A stretch of DNA of 64,000 bases, taken from NCBI RefSeq assembly GCF_023115465.1, contig NZ_CP096034.1:3534001-3598000 (forward strand), read 5' to 3'. How positions within the stretch are numbered: position 1 is the first letter of the stretch; every line of letters starts with the position of its first letter. A program made the position numbers and the translations under genes. The notes below the pieces were generated by a model that saw nothing but the letters and a program-made list of their open reading frames with translations, did not search any database and was not told the origin of the DNA. Shown here piece by piece: positions 46,639-54,393 of this stretch. Origin of the DNA: Gottfriedia acidiceleris. Lineage in GTDB: Bacteria > Bacillota > Bacilli > Bacillales > Bacillaceae_G.

Positions 46639-48486
46639 TTAGGCTTTCACATTAATATTGAATTTTTTAAACCAAACATGAATTTGATATAAATGAGCTA
46701 GTAATTGAGGTCCAGACATTAATTGTCCGTACCATGGAACTTGAAATGCTTTTCCTTCACTTTCAACTAAACTAGTTAATTGCTCTTTATCAAGAAACTC
46801 GTAAAGAGCTGAGCTTTTATCTTTTAAGGCTTCTTTTAATTTTTGAACAACTAATTTTGTATATACTGGGTTATGCGTCTTTGGATATGGGCTTTTTTTG
46901 CGGTATAAGATATCATCTGGTAACAGACCTTCAAGAGACTTTCTTAAAATGCCTTTTTCACGGTCGCCATACATTTTAAGCTCCCACGGGATATTCCATA
47001 CATATTCGACAAGTCGGTGATCTGCGAAAGGAACACGCACTTCAAGGCTCGCTCCCATACTCATCCGATCTTTTCGATCTAATAATTGCGCCATAAACCA
47101 CTGACGATTTAAATAAAACAGTTGTCTTCTTTTAGCTTCTAATGGACTTTCTCCTTCAAGGATTGGCGTTTCTTTTACAGTCTCATTGTATCGATCTTGA
47201 ACATACTGTGCTAAATTTAGTTTCTTACTCCATTCGTCTTTTAAAAGCTTTTGACGAAGTTCTGTTGATCTCATCCAAGGAAACGCTGGTCTATTCAAAT
47301 CATCTTCTCGATGAAACCATGGATACCCACCAAAAATTTCATCAGCACATTCTCCTGATAAACCTACTACAAAGTTCTGTTTAATTTTTTGACAAAACCA
47401 TAATAATGAAGAATCGACATCTGCCATTCCTGGAAGATCACGACACTCTGTAGCTTCATCTAAATATTGAACCAGTTCTTCATTCGTAATGACACATCTT
47501 TGATGATTTGTATTAAAGGTTGCAGACATTAACTCAATCCAAGGTACATCTGAATTTGGTTGGAATACACTTGATGTAAAATATTTATCATTTTCCTCAT
47601 AATCGATTGAATAAGTGGTTAATTGTCCTTTTCCTTCTTTAGCGTAATGATTTGCAGCGATTGCTGTAATCGTACTAGAATCCACTCCACCTGATAAAAA
47701 CGTACATAAAGGCACATCTGAAACCAATTGTCTTACGATTGCATCTTCAACATAAAAACGTACTTTTTCAATCGTTTCATCAACTGAGTCTGTGTGTATA
47801 TCGCTTTTAACATCCCAATATTTCCATATTTTAAGTCCATTTCTTGAGAATGTCATAGCATGACCACCACGGAGTTCTTTAATTCCATCAAAAACACCAT
47901 TTCCAGGCGTACGAGATGGACCAAGTCCAAATACTTCTGAGAGCCCTTCTTCAGTTAATTCAGCCTTTACCCCAGGGTTTGCTAAAATTGCCTTTACTTC
48001 TGAAGCAAATAATAATCTTTTATAATCTTCTTTATAAAATAAAGGTTTAACACCTAAACGGTCTCTTGCAATGAATAAACTTTCCTTTTCTTCATCCCAG
48101 ATTGCAAAAGCAAATATTCCATTAAATTTGTCTACACATGCTTCCTTCCACTCAATATAGCTTGTAAGTAGAACCTCAGTATCTGAATGCCCTTGAAACG
48201 TGTAGCCTCTCTTTAAAAGTTCTTTTCTAATATCCTCTGTATTATACAACTCACCATTGTAACAAAGCGTATACGTGAAGTTACCTTTCGTCTTACGCAT
48301 CGGTTGTTTTCCACCTACTGGATCAACTACAACTAATCTTTTGTGACCAAAACTACAATGATTAGACGTCCAAATATTCGTATCATCTGGACCTCGTTTT
48401 GACAATGTTTCAGCCATTTTTTTTGTGACTGAATTTACATCGGATAAATCCTTTTGAAAATCTGCCCACCCAGTTATACCGCACAT
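46639..48486 (-). CDS. asnO: Glutamine-hydrolysing asparagine synthetase, AsnO type
   Basis: 615 residues. Makes asparagine from aspartate, ATP and glutamine. The N-terminal glutaminase domain starts MCGI with nucleophile Cys2 (about 1-210). The synthetase domain has the PP-loop FLSGGVDSS around residue 262. B. subtilis AsnO (YisO) is made during sporulation and lies next to yisN, as here. AGAAAGGAG lies 5-6 bases before the ATG. Confidence 0.94.
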   Translation of the reverse strand: MCGITGWADFQKDLSDVNSVTKKMAETLSKRGPDDTNIWTSNHCSFGHKRLVVVDPVGGKQPMRKTKGNFTYTLCYNGELYNTEDIRKELLKRGYTFQGHSDTEVLLTSYIEWKEACVDKFNGIFAFAIWDEEKESLFIARDRLGVKPLFYKEDYKRLLFASEVKAILANPGVKAELTEEGLSEVFGLGPSRTPGNGVFDGIKELRGGHAMTFSRNGLKIWKYWDVKSDIHTDSVDETIEKVRFYVEDAIVRQLVSDVPLCTFLSGGVDSSTITAIAANHYAKEGKGQLTTYSIDYEENDKYFTSSVFQPNSDVPWIELMSATFNTNHQRCVITNEELVQYLDEATECRDLPGMADVDSSLLWFCQKIKQNFVVGLSGECADEIFGGYPWFHREDDLNRPAFPWMRSTELRQKLLKDEWSKKLNLAQYVQDRYNETVKETPILEGESPLEAKRRQLFYLNRQWFMAQLLDRKDRMSMGASLEVRVPFADHRLVEYVWNIPWELKMYGDREKGILRKSLEGLLPDDILYRKKSPYPKTHNPVYTKLVVQKLKEALKDKSSALYEFLDKEQLTSLVESEGKAFQVPWYGQLMSGPQLLAHLYQIHVWFKKFNINVKA

Positions 48487-48923
48487 GCTTTTTTCTCCTT
48501 TCTGGGCTATTTCCCTATAAAACTAAAGTTAATTCTATATCGTATTATTGTTTTTTAAAATAGGTGCGTTAATTCTCAAAAAAAGTTTGTAACTTATCAT
48601 TATTTGTCCATACGTTTTTTTAATTTTTGCATAGTTATAAAATAGTTAAGTTATGTCAATAAATGAAAAAAGTAGCAGCTTTATTCAAATCGAAATAAAC
48701 GCAGCTATTTTGATTTATAAATCCTAATACCGGTCGGAAAATAGAGTAAAATTTTTAATCCATTTAAACAATATTCGAGATTCAAAAAAAGGTTCGAACG
48801 AAAAAAAGATTCTATTAGATACTTAATTTTATGATTCAATAAAATGTCCGAATCACTACTTTTCACTCGAACCTATGTAATTAAACAATGAACAGCAGAA
48901 CGCTTGTAACTGGAGGTTACTTA
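48487..48923. other. Intergenic region asnO / yisN
   Basis: About 440 AT-rich bases between divergent genes. An imperfect inverted repeat at about 48667-48710 (AAAAGTAGCAGC ... GCAGCTATTTT) may be a hairpin. No promoter was assigned. Confidence 0.4.
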
Positions 48924-49487
48924 ATGCAATTTAAGCACCGATCACAATTATTTCAAAAGCAACCTCGCGCTTTTACTATTGGAGCAATTGAAGAAATAAA
49001 TGATGAATGGGTCTTTTTCGATGATGAAACTGATGAGGCATTTTTACTTGAGGATCTTATCGATGAAGATTTTGAAGTTTCTATAAATGAAGAGTGGGTT
49101 CCAGCTTCTTTAAAAAATGGTAATTTTCTTATTCAGTATTCCAAAAAGAAAAAATTACAAAATGGCGATATCCTTCGTATTCAAAGAAAGCTTTTATATA
49201 GCTTCGATTCACTATTGAAAAATTTGAGCGATGAATCATTTTATACTTTAGCGTACTTATTAAATACGCATAGTTTTTCCCTATACGATTGCTTGTACTG
49301 TCACAACTTCCTTTCATTTCAACCTGAAGGTTCACCTTCTGAAGGAGTAAATTTCATCGTATTTGATAATGGAGAACTTGTTTGTTCAGTATATCACCAA
49401 TTTAGAATTTCATCTGAAGAACAAAACCATCGATTTGAACTTACGAAAGCAACAGGTAACCGCTACCTATTAACTCAACTTTCATAA
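48924..49487 (+). CDS. DUF2777 protein (YisN-like)
   Basis: 187 residues, acidic, no membrane segments. Contains a Cys-x-x-Cys pair (YDCLYCHN) in its middle and a beta-rich N terminus. I recognise it as YisN/DUF2777 chiefly from its place between asnO and yisL and its size. Function unknown. Start at ATG 48924, 8 bases after TGGAGG. Confidence 0.75.
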   Translation: MQFKHRSQLFQKQPRAFTIGAIEEINDEWVFFDDETDEAFLLEDLIDEDFEVSINEEWVPASLKNGNFLIQYSKKKKLQNGDILRIQRKLLYSFDSLLKNLSDESFYTLAYLLNTHSFSLYDCLYCHNFLSFQPEGSPSEGVNFIVFDNGELVCSVYHQFRISSEEQNHRFELTKATGNRYLLTQLS

Positions 49488-49491
49488 ATAC

Positions 49492-49528
49492 AAAAAACTG
49501 TCACAAGAAATTTGTGACAGTTTTTTTA
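49492..49528. terminator. Two-way terminator yisN / yisL
   Basis: AAACTGTCACAA and TTGTGACAGTTT arms, A and T runs on both sides. Confidence 0.9.
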
Positions 49529-49903
49529 TTATGCAAAGAAGTGAAAACCTTGTGGTAATCTAAATCCTAAATATAATAAAGCTAAAATAAATACTGTAAA
49601 AATAGTTGCCGGAACAACCATTTTACGGTGTTTCTTAGATGACACTGTGAAATATTCAAACACACCTAACATAAGAATACCAAGTGTCATTTTTACGTTA
49701 TAAAGCATCATCATATTAGACGGCATATTTTCTTTATTAGAAATATGAATAAATAAATACAGTCCTGTTCCTAAAATAACGAAGTATAAAAGACGTAAAA
49801 TCATATGAGCAACTTTCACATTCCAACCATTTTTGTATCCGTGCCCAACAATTAAAGCTAAAATAATAGCGATTACCCACGATGTAATATGTAAGTGAAT
49901 CAT
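49529..49903 (-). CDS. DUF1516 membrane protein (YisL-like)
   Basis: 124 residues with four membrane helices and a His-rich N terminus (MIHLHITSW). This fits DUF1516/UPF0344 (YisL). Function unknown. Start at ATG 49903, 7 bases after GGGAGG. Position next to yisN and the gerP cluster is conserved with B. subtilis. Confidence 0.85.
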   Translation of the reverse strand: MIHLHITSWVIAIILALIVGHGYKNGWNVKVAHMILRLLYFVILGTGLYLFIHISNKENMPSNMMMLYNVKMTLGILMLGVFEYFTVSSKKHRKMVVPATIFTVFILALLYLGFRLPQGFHFFA

Positions 49904-50366
49904 TTCATTTCCTCCCAAATATATAGTCTAAATAATCATAACATAAGTACTTGAATAAGGAAAAATGTAGATGAAATGGAAATGGAAAAGATTTTAAAAA
50001 AATTCACAAATTGTTCAAAAAAAGCTATGATTTTATACCTATTAACCATTATAAAAAGCATGACTTACTATTCATTTTTAAAAATCATAAATTATATTAA
50101 TCTAGGATTGTAATCTACTGTCGAAAATAAATTCAATATCATCTATAGCTCCTTACAATTCGACACTCAGTATAGTTTATCCTACAAAAACCTTTCAATT
50201 TCCACTATCCCAAGATGGAATGCAGATGAATATTGTAGTATTTTGTAAGTTTTACACTTCTTTTAGCGAATGTCTTCTCATATGAAAATGATTTTGTATA
50301 ATAGCATTACATACATCGTGAGACCTAGACATAATTCCCTATTCTTGAACAAAGTTGGTGACTAAA
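49904..50366. other. Intergenic region yisL / yisI
   Basis: About 460 AT-rich bases. A TATAAT box lies near 50294-50299 in front of yisI, with no good -35, so the promoter may need an activator or another sigma factor. No other feature recognised. Confidence 0.4.
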
Positions 50367-50522
50367 TTGCTGCTTCATGTTATAGAGAAAAAACGGGCCC
50401 GAATGGTATATTATGCGGGACGATATGGCTTTACGAACAAGAAAACAGTCTTATGTAGCCAGGAATTGGACAGGCTAATGAATATGATCTCGACCTTTAC
50501 CTCTTCTAAAAGGAGAGCCTAA
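50367..50522 (+). CDS. yisI: Spo0E-like aspartyl-phosphate phosphatase (YisI)
   Basis: About 51 residues. Contains EKKRARMVYYAGRYGFTNKK and SQELDRLMN, the helical hairpin and S-Q-E-L-D signature of Spo0E-like phosphatases. These dephosphorylate Spo0A-P and delay sporulation. B. subtilis yisI lies in the same place beside gerPA. The start is uncertain: TTG 50367 follows GGTGA by 4 bases; GTG 50358 gives 54 residues. A strong terminator follows. Confidence 0.85.
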   Translation: MLLHVIEKKRARMVYYAGRYGFTNKKTVLCSQELDRLMNMISTFTSSKRRA

Positions 50523-50525
50523 TAG

Positions 50526-50569
50526 CTAGCTTGCGATTAGTTTATTCTAATTGCAGCTAGTATTTTTTT
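50526..50569 (+). terminator. Terminator of yisI
   Basis: CTAGCTTGCGATTAG and CTAATTGCAGCTAG arms, T7 tail. Confidence 0.9.
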
Positions 50570-50668
50570 GTTAAAGAATAAGATATCCCATTTCTTTTTA
50601 TTTCCCCCTAAATCCTTTTCTTCCTATTATAAAAATTAATACTTCTGAACAATACATAGTCTACAATC

Positions 50669-50696
50669 ACGTTTTTGGTTAAATAGCCATATAATA
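50669..50696 (+). promoter_or_regulatory. Putative SigK promoter of gerPA-F
   Basis: AC at 50669, 17-base gap, then CATATAATA (50688-50696), which fits the SigK -10 CATANNNTA. gerP in B. subtilis is a mother-cell SigK operon repressed by GerE. The site is 33 bases before the gerPA ATG. Confidence 0.65.
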
Positions 50697-50729
50697 CATA
50701 ATCATAAAAAGAACAAAGGGTGTACAGTC

Positions 50730-50951
50730 ATGCCTGCTTATGTTGGAGTAATTAATATTATAAGTATCGGTAGTAGCGGTGTAGTTAACGTAGGTGACGC
50801 ATATAATATCTTACCTAAAAGTAATGCTCAAACGTATGCCGGTGCTGGTTCGTTTAATACAGGTGATCATGTAACTGTTTATAACAATAAAAGTATTTCG
50901 AACGTATATGATCAAGATCAAGTTGATCAACCAATGATTGGCAACATGTAA
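50730..50951 (+). CDS. gerPA: Spore germination protein GerPA
   Basis: 73 residues. GerP proteins are made in the mother cell and sit in the coat, easing germinant passage to inner-membrane receptors. The N terminus MPAYVGVINIISIGSSGVVNVGD is typical of the GerPA/PF type: two beta strands and a conserved G-D. Paralogous to GerPF at the end of the operon. AAAGGGTG precedes the ATG. First gene of six. Confidence 0.93.
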   Translation: MPAYVGVINIISIGSSGVVNVGDAYNILPKSNAQTYAGAGSFNTGDHVTVYNNKSISNVYDQDQVDQPMIGNM

Positions 50952-50964
50952 AGGAGGGTGTCGT

Positions 50965-51162
50965 TTGAATATATATATACATCAAACAATTATTATTAAT
51001 CAACTAAAAACCGGTGGGATCGTAAACTCATCTGTTTTTCAAATTGGTACAACAGGACATATAAATGCTAAAACGATAACAAATAATACTGGAGATTATT
51101 CAGAAGCAGCACCACCAATTACTGAACCAGGTCAAATTGTTCAAACTTCGCAAGAGACATAA
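50965..51162 (+). CDS. gerPB: Spore germination protein GerPB
   Basis: 65 residues. The N terminus NIYIHQTIIINQLKTGGI..NSSVFQIGT is the GerPB pattern. The start is a TTG at 50965 with AAGGAGGG 7 bases before. An in-frame ATG at 50938 would overlap gerPA and adds nine residues unlike the family. Confidence 0.92.
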   Translation: MNIYIHQTIIINQLKTGGIVNSSVFQIGTTGHINAKTITNNTGDYSEAAPPITEPGQIVQTSQET

Positions 51163-51199
51163 TATTATTCCTGTAGCAAATTGAAAGCGAGGGAATGCT

Positions 51200-51811
51200 A
51201 TGAATCAACTTGAATTAAGACAGACTCAGATTGAGCAATTACTATATGAGCAATCTCAAATAATTGAACAATTAAAGAATAGAATAGCTCAACTTGAAGC
51301 TACTGTTATTGAACTTTCTCAAAGACCCGAGACAAAAATTGATAAAATTGAATATAAATTTGACCAATTAAAAGTTGAAAATTTAAATGGTACGTTAACA
51401 ATTGGACTGAATCCTCTTCAAGCTCCAACATTCGATGATTTAACAGTAGAAAACCAACAAATTGATATTAAACCTGACAATAATTTGAAAGCCTTGAAAG
51501 CATATATAGAAGAAAGAATTCATTTCCACTTGAAAGAAGAGGCACTAGAAACAATCCTCCAATTAGAAGCAGAACTTAGGGTTTCAGTAGATGATTATTA
51601 TCGTCAAATGATGATTGATGATATTCGAAATCAAATGGATATAAGAATACCTTATTATATCGACCTATACAAAAATAAGCCTGACTTTACTGAAAATCCA
51701 CTCCGATATTCTGAAGAAGTCGTATTACACATGTTAAATGATATTCGAACTGCGTATAGTGCCTTTTTACAAAACTTACCACATAATATTGGAAAGGAGA
51801 ATAAAGGATGA
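51200..51811 (+). CDS. gerPC: Spore germination protein GerPC
   Basis: 203 residues. N-terminal coiled coil (about 1-50, Gln/Leu heptads), a short KIEYKFDQLKVENLNGTLTIG segment and a helical C-terminal domain, as in GerPC. The stop overlaps the gerPD ATG. The largest GerP protein, needed for GerP function in B. cereus-type genes. Confidence 0.93.
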   Translation: MNQLELRQTQIEQLLYEQSQIIEQLKNRIAQLEATVIELSQRPETKIDKIEYKFDQLKVENLNGTLTIGLNPLQAPTFDDLTVENQQIDIKPDNNLKALKAYIEERIHFHLKEEALETILQLEAELRVSVDDYYRQMMIDDIRNQMDIRIPYYIDLYKNKPDFTENPLRYSEEVVLHMLNDIRTAYSAFLQNLPHNIGKENKG

Positions 51812-51984
51812 ATTTAAATGTAACAAATTGCAATTTACAAGTAGAAGAAATAAAGTTTACTGCCATTGCTTCATCTTCATTATTTTTAATTGGAGACGCA
51901 CATAATATTTCACTATCCTCTTTATATGACACACCACCAGAATCTTTAATTATTGGACCATTTGTACCTTTATCTGTAAGTTAA
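51808..51984 (+). CDS. gerPD: Spore germination protein GerPD
   Basis: 58 residues. MNLNVTNCNLQVEEIKFTAIA followed by FLIGDAHNISLSSLYDTPPES is the GerPD pattern. ATG overlaps the gerPC stop (ATGA) and the stop overlaps the gerPE ATG (TAATG), so translation is coupled on both sides. AAAGGA upstream. Confidence 0.9.
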   Translation: MNLNVTNCNLQVEEIKFTAIASSSLFLIGDAHNISLSSLYDTPPESLIIGPFVPLSVS

Positions 51985-52568
51985 TGTTTAAAATTGATCC
52001 AAGATTTCGATTAGCCTCAGTAGAGTCTTATAATGTTAACACAGTATTATTTTCAAGCGTTCTACAATTTGGAGATGCATTTTCAATCAATGCAGAATCA
52101 AATGCTCTTGCCTTACAGGAAGAGGGAAACATATTAGCAGTTCCAAACAGAGATGTTTTTGAAATTTATCCTATCTACAAAGTAATTCCAAAGCATCTTC
52201 CTTATGTTCCTAATGTGAATTTGAATCGGATAAATCTTAATCCTACAATCCAAATTGGTTTAATTAATTATATGGGTATAAGTTCAGCGAGTGCTTCTGT
52301 TATTGGGTCGGTTCATAGTGCTTCTATGTTGTCCCGTGTTCATCAAGTACGACATTTTATATCACCGATTACTATACATTATCAAACCCCAGGTCACCAT
52401 GCACAACCGACTTTTTCTCAGTTAATGCAACCATTAACTACAACATCGACACAAATAATTCCTGCACAACCTGTAATACCGGTTCCTCCAGTTGCCTCAG
52501 TACAACCGGTGTTACCAACTGCGCGAACACAAAAAACAGAAACACCAGAAACAATAATACCAGATTAA
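51984..52568 (+). CDS. gerPE: Spore germination protein GerPE, extended
   Basis: 194 residues. The first ~125 residues match GerPE (RLASVESYNVNTVLFSSVLQFGD opening). The rest is an extra Pro/Gln/Thr-rich tail (about 145-194) with repeated P-V-x-P-V and Q-P-V motifs; B. subtilis GerPE has about 133 residues. The start overlaps gerPD. Confidence 0.9.
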   Translation: MFKIDPRFRLASVESYNVNTVLFSSVLQFGDAFSINAESNALALQEEGNILAVPNRDVFEIYPIYKVIPKHLPYVPNVNLNRINLNPTIQIGLINYMGISSASASVIGSVHSASMLSRVHQVRHFISPITIHYQTPGHHAQPTFSQLMQPLTTTSTQIIPAQPVIPVPPVASVQPVLPTARTQKTETPETIIPD

Positions 52569-52584
52569 GAAAGGAGAATTATAA

Positions 52585-52800
52585 ATGCCAACATTTCTAG
52601 GTGCAGTCGTAATCCAACTCAATCAAGGAAATATCAATACTGGAGATCTTAATAATATCTCACCAAAATCTCAAACAAAAGCATATTATGGCTCAGGTTC
52701 AGGAAATACAGGTTTTCTAACACCAACAGTAAGTGGTGCTAATGCCACTAATACACTTGATGCCGATTTAGCAGATCAAAATGAAGTTGCAACTTTATAA
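52585..52800 (+). CDS. gerPF: Spore germination protein GerPF
   Basis: 71 residues, GerPA/PF type: MPTFLGAVVIQLNQGNINTGD with the conserved G-D, then an Asn/Ser/Gly-rich middle. AAAGGAG precedes the ATG. Last gene of the operon. Its terminator has been split by an insertion element right after the stop. Confidence 0.93.
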   Translation: MPTFLGAVVIQLNQGNINTGDLNNISPKSQTKAYYGSGSGNTGFLTPTVSGANATNTLDADLADQNEVATL

Positions 52801-52820
52801 AAAAAAGCGTTGCAGGAGCA
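52801..52820 (+). terminator. Left half of the split gerPF-addA terminator
   Basis: AAAAAAGCGTTGCAGGAGCA. The right half lies at 54374-54394 (TGCAGGAGCATGGCTTTTT). Joined, they give an AAAAAGC...GCTTTTT hairpin with TGC/GCA inner pairs and an AGGA loop, usable both ways. Confidence 0.75.
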
Positions 52821-54373
52821 TCGCTTCAGATTGTCGACAAAAGGGGTTCGGAATGCTCTTATTCCGAACCCCTTTGTCATTTTTTTATGTTTTGAGTGAG
52901 GATTGGCTTCTATTATCCTCATTTTTTATGCTGTTTTTGGACCACTCCATGTCCAGGTGACCATCTTTTTTAAATTCATGGATGCAAAAGTAAGCATCGC
53001 CTGCATCGACAATTTTTTAAGTCCCCTTAAAGTTGTCCAACGCATACCATGCTTTTCTTTTGCGTCTGCGAAAACGCGCTCTATTATTTTTCGTTTCGCA
53101 TAGATCGGTTTTACTTCTTCATGATGACGAAGATGTGCTACTTCTTCGATGTATTGTTGCCAAATACAAATATGACGAGTCACCACTTTTTTGATGATCT
53201 TTACTCTCCGTACATTGCGCTAAATAAAGGCATGTCGTACAAATCTTTTAGGTGATTTGTACTCACGATAGCCTTCTTTCGTAGTTGTCGAATAAGCCAA
53301 AACTTCTCCTGCAGGACAAAGATAACAATCATAGTGCTCATCATAAACATACTAGTGTTTTCGAAAAAAACCTTCTTTTGTTCGTGGTCGTGTGTATGGT
53401 AAAACTGGTGTCATTTCATTATCAATCAAGAATTTCGCAATAGCTGGTGTTTTGTATCCTGCGTCTGCTGCAACCGCAGTAGGTTTTCCGACTTTCTTAA
53501 TCACTTCTTTTACTAATGGTTCCAACATTTGACTATCATGTATGTTCCCCGGAGTCACTATACTTCCTAAGACAAAGCCGTTAGGGTCTGAAGCTGCATG
53601 AAAAGAATAGGCAAATTGTTTGGTCAGTTCATCTTTTACATAGTAGCCACTTTCTGGATCAGTTGTACTCTCTTTGATTGCTTTTTCTTCTTCTTTCTCA
53701 GGGGGAAACAGCTTTTTTCCATGGTCCTCACGTTCATCATTAATTTCTTTTTGTAGCTGTTCCTGATACGCTCGGGTCTCTTTACGAAAAACTTTCTTTT
53801 CAAACTTATGCTTATTTGCACTCGCTATCACATTGGTAGAATCAATGAAAACGTGTTCGGAACTAATTAATTTTTTCTCCAGCTAATTTTAAAATACGAT
53901 AGAAAATCTGTTCAAATAAATCGGAATCTTGAAAGCGACGCTCATAGTTTTTACTAAAGGTCGAAAATTGAGGTGCTTTATCGTAAAAGCCATAGCCTAA
54001 AAACCAACGATAAGCCATGTTTGTTTCCACTTCTTCAATCGTTTCGCATGGAACGAATACCAAATGTATATTGAATAAAGGTTAATTTTATTAAAATAAC
54101 AGGATCGATGCTTGGGCGACCCACAGGAGAATACATGTCTTTCACCAAATCATAAAATAAAAGAAAAATCAATTGATACTTCTATTTTTCGAACTAAGTG
54201 ATTTTCCCGTACAAGTTGATCAAGTGTGATCATTTCTAATTGATCTCTTTGAATTGAATGATGTTTTGAAAGCATAGATCTCACCTCTAGAAAATTTTAC
54301 TAATTCTATTTTAAAATAAAAAAGACTGTAGGCAAACTCGATATTCATCGAGTTTGTCTACAGTCTGAAGCGA
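52821..54373 (-). mobile_element. Decayed IS1182-family insertion sequence, 1553 bp
   Basis: Inverted ends TCGCTTCAGATTGTCGACAAA (52821) and, read inward from 54373, TCGCTTCAGACTGTAGACAAA: 19 of 21 match. TGCAGGAGCA directly flanks both ends, a 10-bp target duplication made of the terminator loop and inner arms. Inside, each end also folds into its own hairpin (52842-52876 and 54323-54367). It carries one transposase pseudogene on the minus strand. Confidence 0.88.
52926..54275 (-). pseudogene. IS1182-family transposase, frameshifted
   Basis: DDE transposase remnant in several pieces. Start ATG 54275 (MLSKHHSIQRDQLEMITLDQ), with GAGGTGAGA upstream. A frame change near 54063 leads to the AYRWFLGYG...FSTFSKNYERRF segment, then a change near 53870 to the catalytic FIDSTNV region. 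A third in-frame stop lies near 53350, another near 53225, and the C terminus (IIERVFADAKEKHGMRW) ends at 52926. At least two frameshifts and two stops: inactive unless complemented. Confidence 0.9.
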
Positions 54374-54393
54374 TGCAGGAGCATGGCTTTTTC

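Noticed and set aside
46498-46640. Minus-strand open stretch of about 47 codons past the asnO terminator (KKRYGGTTNKKLERAIKKVE)
   Set aside because: It looks protein-like but has no start codon or ribosome-binding site and overlaps the terminator; at best a gene remnant.
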